Positions 49,629 through 51,386 of a stretch of 51,386 nt of DNA are shown here, one piece after another. Under the pieces are notes generated by a model that was not told the DNA's origin, did no database searches, and saw only the letters and a program-made list of their open reading frames with translations. The stretch is from Provencibacterium sp. Lineage in GTDB: Bacteria > Bacillota > Clostridia > Oscillospirales > Ruminococcaceae. The stretch is taken from contig JAAWDS010000018.1 of NCBI GenBank assembly GCA_022793895.1, positions 1-51,386 on the forward strand, written 5' to 3'. Both the position numbers and the translations under genes were made by a program. Every line of letters begins with the position of its first letter. The first letter of the stretch is position 1.

Positions 49629-50336
49629 TTGTCCATCACCCTGCGCCCGCGCCTACGGGCGGTAGCGGACTATGTGCGCCCCGGCGCGCGCCTGGCGGAT
49701 ATTGGGACTGACCACGGCTACCTCATCTGCGCGCTCGCGCTGGAGGGGCGCATCCCCGGCGGCTTGGCCTGCGATATCCGCCCCGGCCCGCTCTCCAGCG
49801 CCCAAAAGCTGATGGATGCGCTGGGCCTGGAAAACCGCATTTCCGCCCGGCTCTGCGACGGGCTGGACGGCGTAGCCCCGCATGAGGCGGACGACATCGC
49901 CATCGCCGGGATGGGCGGGGAGCTAATAACCGCCCTTGTGCAGCGGGCGGAATGGCTGCGCAGCCCAGAAAAGCGGCTGATCCTCCAGCCGCAGACCCGC
50001 GCGCCGGAGCTGCGCCGCGCGCTCTACCGTCTGGGTTTTCGAATAGAGGAGGAGCGGGGCGTCCGCGACGGACGCTTCCTCTATACCGTTCTTTGCTGCC
50101 GCTACGGCGGCTGCCCGGCCGAACCGGAAACCCTCGCCTGCTATACCGGCGCGTTGCCGGAGGACAGTCATCCCGAAAGCCGGGACTATCTCCTCCACCT
50201 GGCCGGGCAATTGCGTAAACAGGGGGATGGATTGGCCCGTTCAAGCACAAAATGTATAGAGAGTGAATATTATTACCAACTGTCAAGCCAGATCCTCTCC
50301 CTTCTGAAAGAAGGGAAGTCCGGCGGGCAGGAATAG
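49629..50336 (+). CDS. trmK: tRNA (adenine(22)-N1)-methyltransferase TrmK
   Basis: 235 aa from TTG 49629, with AAGGAGG inside the end of the previous gene. The AdoMet motif is LADIGTDHGYLI, followed by DDIAIAGMGGELIT and LILQPQTRAPELR, all typical of TrmK/YqfN. It methylates N1 of adenine 22 in tRNA. The pairing with the Nif3-like gene downstream is the usual Firmicute order. Confidence 0.94.
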   Translation: MSITLRPRLRAVADYVRPGARLADIGTDHGYLICALALEGRIPGGLACDIRPGPLSSAQKLMDALGLENRISARLCDGLDGVAPHEADDIAIAGMGGELITALVQRAEWLRSPEKRLILQPQTRAPELRRALYRLGFRIEEERGVRDGRFLYTVLCCRYGGCPAEPETLACYTGALPEDSHPESRDYLLHLAGQLRKQGDGLARSSTKCIESEYYYQLSSQILSLLKEGKSGGQE

Positions 50337-50358
50337 GGAGAAAGGACCGGCAGGCAGA

Positions 50359-51129
50359 ATGAAGGTAAAAGAGCTATTTGAAATCATCGACCGGCAGGTA
50401 GCGCCGTTTTCCTTGGCCGAGGAGTGGGATAACAGCGGCCTCTTAGTGGGCGATCCGGAGGCGGAGGCGCGCACCGTTCTCGTTTGCCTAGATATCACCC
50501 TACCTGCCGTTGCGGAGGCGGTTTCCTGCGGGGCGCAGCTCATCCTCAGCCACCATCCGGTTATCTTCCATCCGCTGAAGCGGGTGACGGCCGGTTCGCC
50601 GGTGTATGCGCTCATCCAGGCGGGGATCAGCGCTATCTGCGCGCACACCAACCTGGATCTTGCGCCCGGCGGCGTGAACGACTGTCTGGCGCGGGTGCTG
50701 GGGCTCCGGAATATCCGGCCGCTCGGCAGCTCCTCAAACAAAACCTCCCTCGGCCGGAGAGGGGAGCTTCCGGAACCGCTGGATGCCGCCGGGTTCGCCG
50801 CGCTTGTCTCCCGCGTACTGACTCCCGCAGGCGGCGTCCGCTACATCGACGGGGGACGTCCCATCCGTGAGGTGGCTGTCTGCGGCGGCGCGGGCGGCTC
50901 GCTCTGCTATGAGCTGGAGCCGGGCATCGATGCGCTGCTGACCAGCGAGCTGAAGCACAACGTATTCCTGGATTGCACCGCCATGGGATTAACGGCGGTC
51001 GACGCTGGGCACCATGATACCGAATGCGTCGTTCTCCCCTGGCTCTGTGAACGGCTGGCCGGGCTGGCCCCAGAGGTGAACTTTATTCAGTCAAAAACCG
51101 GAAGCCCGGTAAAAATGGGCGCATTGTAA
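50359..51129 (+). CDS. Nif3-like dinuclear metal centre protein (YqfO type)
   Basis: 256 aa. Metal-binding signatures of the Nif3 family are present: LILSHHPVIFHPLKRV, the AHTNLD stretch and AGHHDTE near the C-terminus. It is the short form without the inserted PII-like domain found in Bacillus YqfO. Members are GTP cyclohydrolase-I-type-2-like, but their reaction is unsettled. It follows trmK by 22 bases and ends at a perfect palindrome. Confidence 0.92.
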   Translation: MKVKELFEIIDRQVAPFSLAEEWDNSGLLVGDPEAEARTVLVCLDITLPAVAEAVSCGAQLILSHHPVIFHPLKRVTAGSPVYALIQAGISAICAHTNLDLAPGGVNDCLARVLGLRNIRPLGSSSNKTSLGRRGELPEPLDAAGFAALVSRVLTPAGGVRYIDGGRPIREVAVCGGAGGSLCYELEPGIDALLTSELKHNVFLDCTAMGLTAVDAGHHDTECVVLPWLCERLAGLAPEVNFIQSKTGSPVKMGAL

Positions 51130-51151
51130 AATTTCATTTTACAATGCGCCC
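51117..51151. terminator. Perfect palindrome over the end of the Nif3-like gene
   Basis: GGGCGCATTGTAAAAT is repeated inverted after three bases, giving a 16-bp stem that includes the TAA stop. There is no T-run, so it is either a weak terminator or a dyad element. Confidence 0.55.
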
Positions 51152-51191
51152 GTTGGAAAAACGGTTTTCAGGGCGAAGAGGATGCCCTGAA

Positions 51192-51213
51192 TTTCGCGCC
51201 ATATGGCGCGAAA
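51192..51213. repeat. 22-bp perfect palindrome
   Basis: The right arm CATATGGCGCGAAA includes the centre of TTTCGCGCCATATGGCGCGAAA-type symmetry (arms TTTCGCGCCAT/ATGGCGCGAAA). It lies between the Nif3-like gene and the tandem array. A smaller hairpin, CAGGGC/GCCCTG, is just upstream (51168-51188). Confidence 0.7.
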
Positions 51214-51226
51214 ACACCGTTTTTCT

Positions 51227-51386
51227 GGTTCCTGCAAGCCGGAGGATCGGCTCGACCGGGGGGCTCTTTTCCGTTTGCAGGCACGCCCTTTTTCCGGTTC
51301 CTGCAAGCCGGAGGATCGGCTCGACCAGGGGTTTCTTTTCCGTTTGCTTGCACGCCCTTTTTCCGGTTCCTGCAAGCCGGAGGATC
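51227..51386. repeat. 69-bp tandem repeat array running off the right edge
   Basis: Two full copies (51227-51295, 51296-51364) and the start of a third (51365-51386) each begin GGTTCCTGCAAGCCGGAGGA. The period is 69 bases, divisible by three, so frames on both strands stay open with a 23-residue repeat. A plus-strand frame would start at ATG 51203; a minus-strand frame would end at 51139. Neither shows homology I recognise, and a non-coding array is equally likely. Confidence 0.85.

Noticed and set aside
51227-51386. CRISPR array
   Set aside because: The 69-bp units are contiguous copies without unique spacers, and no cas genes are nearby.

Overview
The window is chromosomal DNA of a spore-forming, meso-DAP-making Gram-positive anaerobe. 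It is probably a GC-rich member of the Clostridia, close to the Oscillospirales (Ruminococcaceae/Oscillospiraceae). This placement is inferred from SleB-, SpoVT-, GerW/YtfJ- and DacF-type genes, a meso-diaminopimelate dehydrogenase, the classical Firmicute operon orders, frequent TTG and GTG starts with strong GGAGG sites, and TTGACA/TATAAT-type promoters. Most of the DNA is GC-rich; two blocks (about 300-2200 and 37080-38500) are visibly AT-richer and look imported.

Layout. 1-120: promoter and leader of an outward-facing (minus-strand) rRNA operon whose genes lie off the left edge. 323-2181: a HindIII-like restriction-modification pair, with the nuclease gene cut by one in-frame amber codon. 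2330-5225: an EamA exporter, a flavodoxin-like protein, a spore cortex hydrolase and a small membrane protein. 5254-12431 (minus strand): PAP2 phosphatase, amidohydrolase, der, a DUF512 radical-SAM-like protein, rpmF, yceD, ddh and an orphan ABC ATPase. 12432-12937 is gene-free and holds a cluster of DnaA-box-like nonamers. 12938-18086: DUF951, prfA, sua5, coaE, a lytic transglycosylase and an M18 aminopeptidase. 18760-27822: spoVT, then the canonical rimP-nusA-ylxR-ylxQ-infB-rbfA-nrnA-truB-ribF translation/transcription operon. 27930-33243: an M50 protease, scpA-scpB, DUF2953, gerW/ytfJ, dacF and an rluB-type gene. 33307-36695: a small acidic membrane protein, a HELGH metalloprotease-like protein, a NUDIX hydrolase and ktrB. 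36778-37076: a compact candidate type I toxin-antitoxin locus. 37150-38494: an AT-rich pair (S51 peptidase, DUF2461). 38753-51129: a GNAT protein, ychF, a two-component system followed by an HtrA protease, a PepV-like dipeptidase, a BlaI/BlaR1-like pair, DUF1858, an MFS-like transporter, trmK and a Nif3-like gene. A 69-bp tandem repeat array runs off the right edge.

The most interesting items are (i) the convergent sense/antisense locus at 36778-37076, which has two near-consensus promoters, a short hydrophobic ORF, a Shine-Dalgarno-masking leader hairpin and a shared 13-bp terminator stem; (ii) the HindIII-type nuclease whose amber codon aligns, from memory of HindIII, with a tryptophan; (iii) the DnaA-box-like cluster far from any recognisable dnaA; and (iv) structured leaders before ddh and spoVT. 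No CRISPR array, insertion sequence, tRNA or rRNA gene body was seen.
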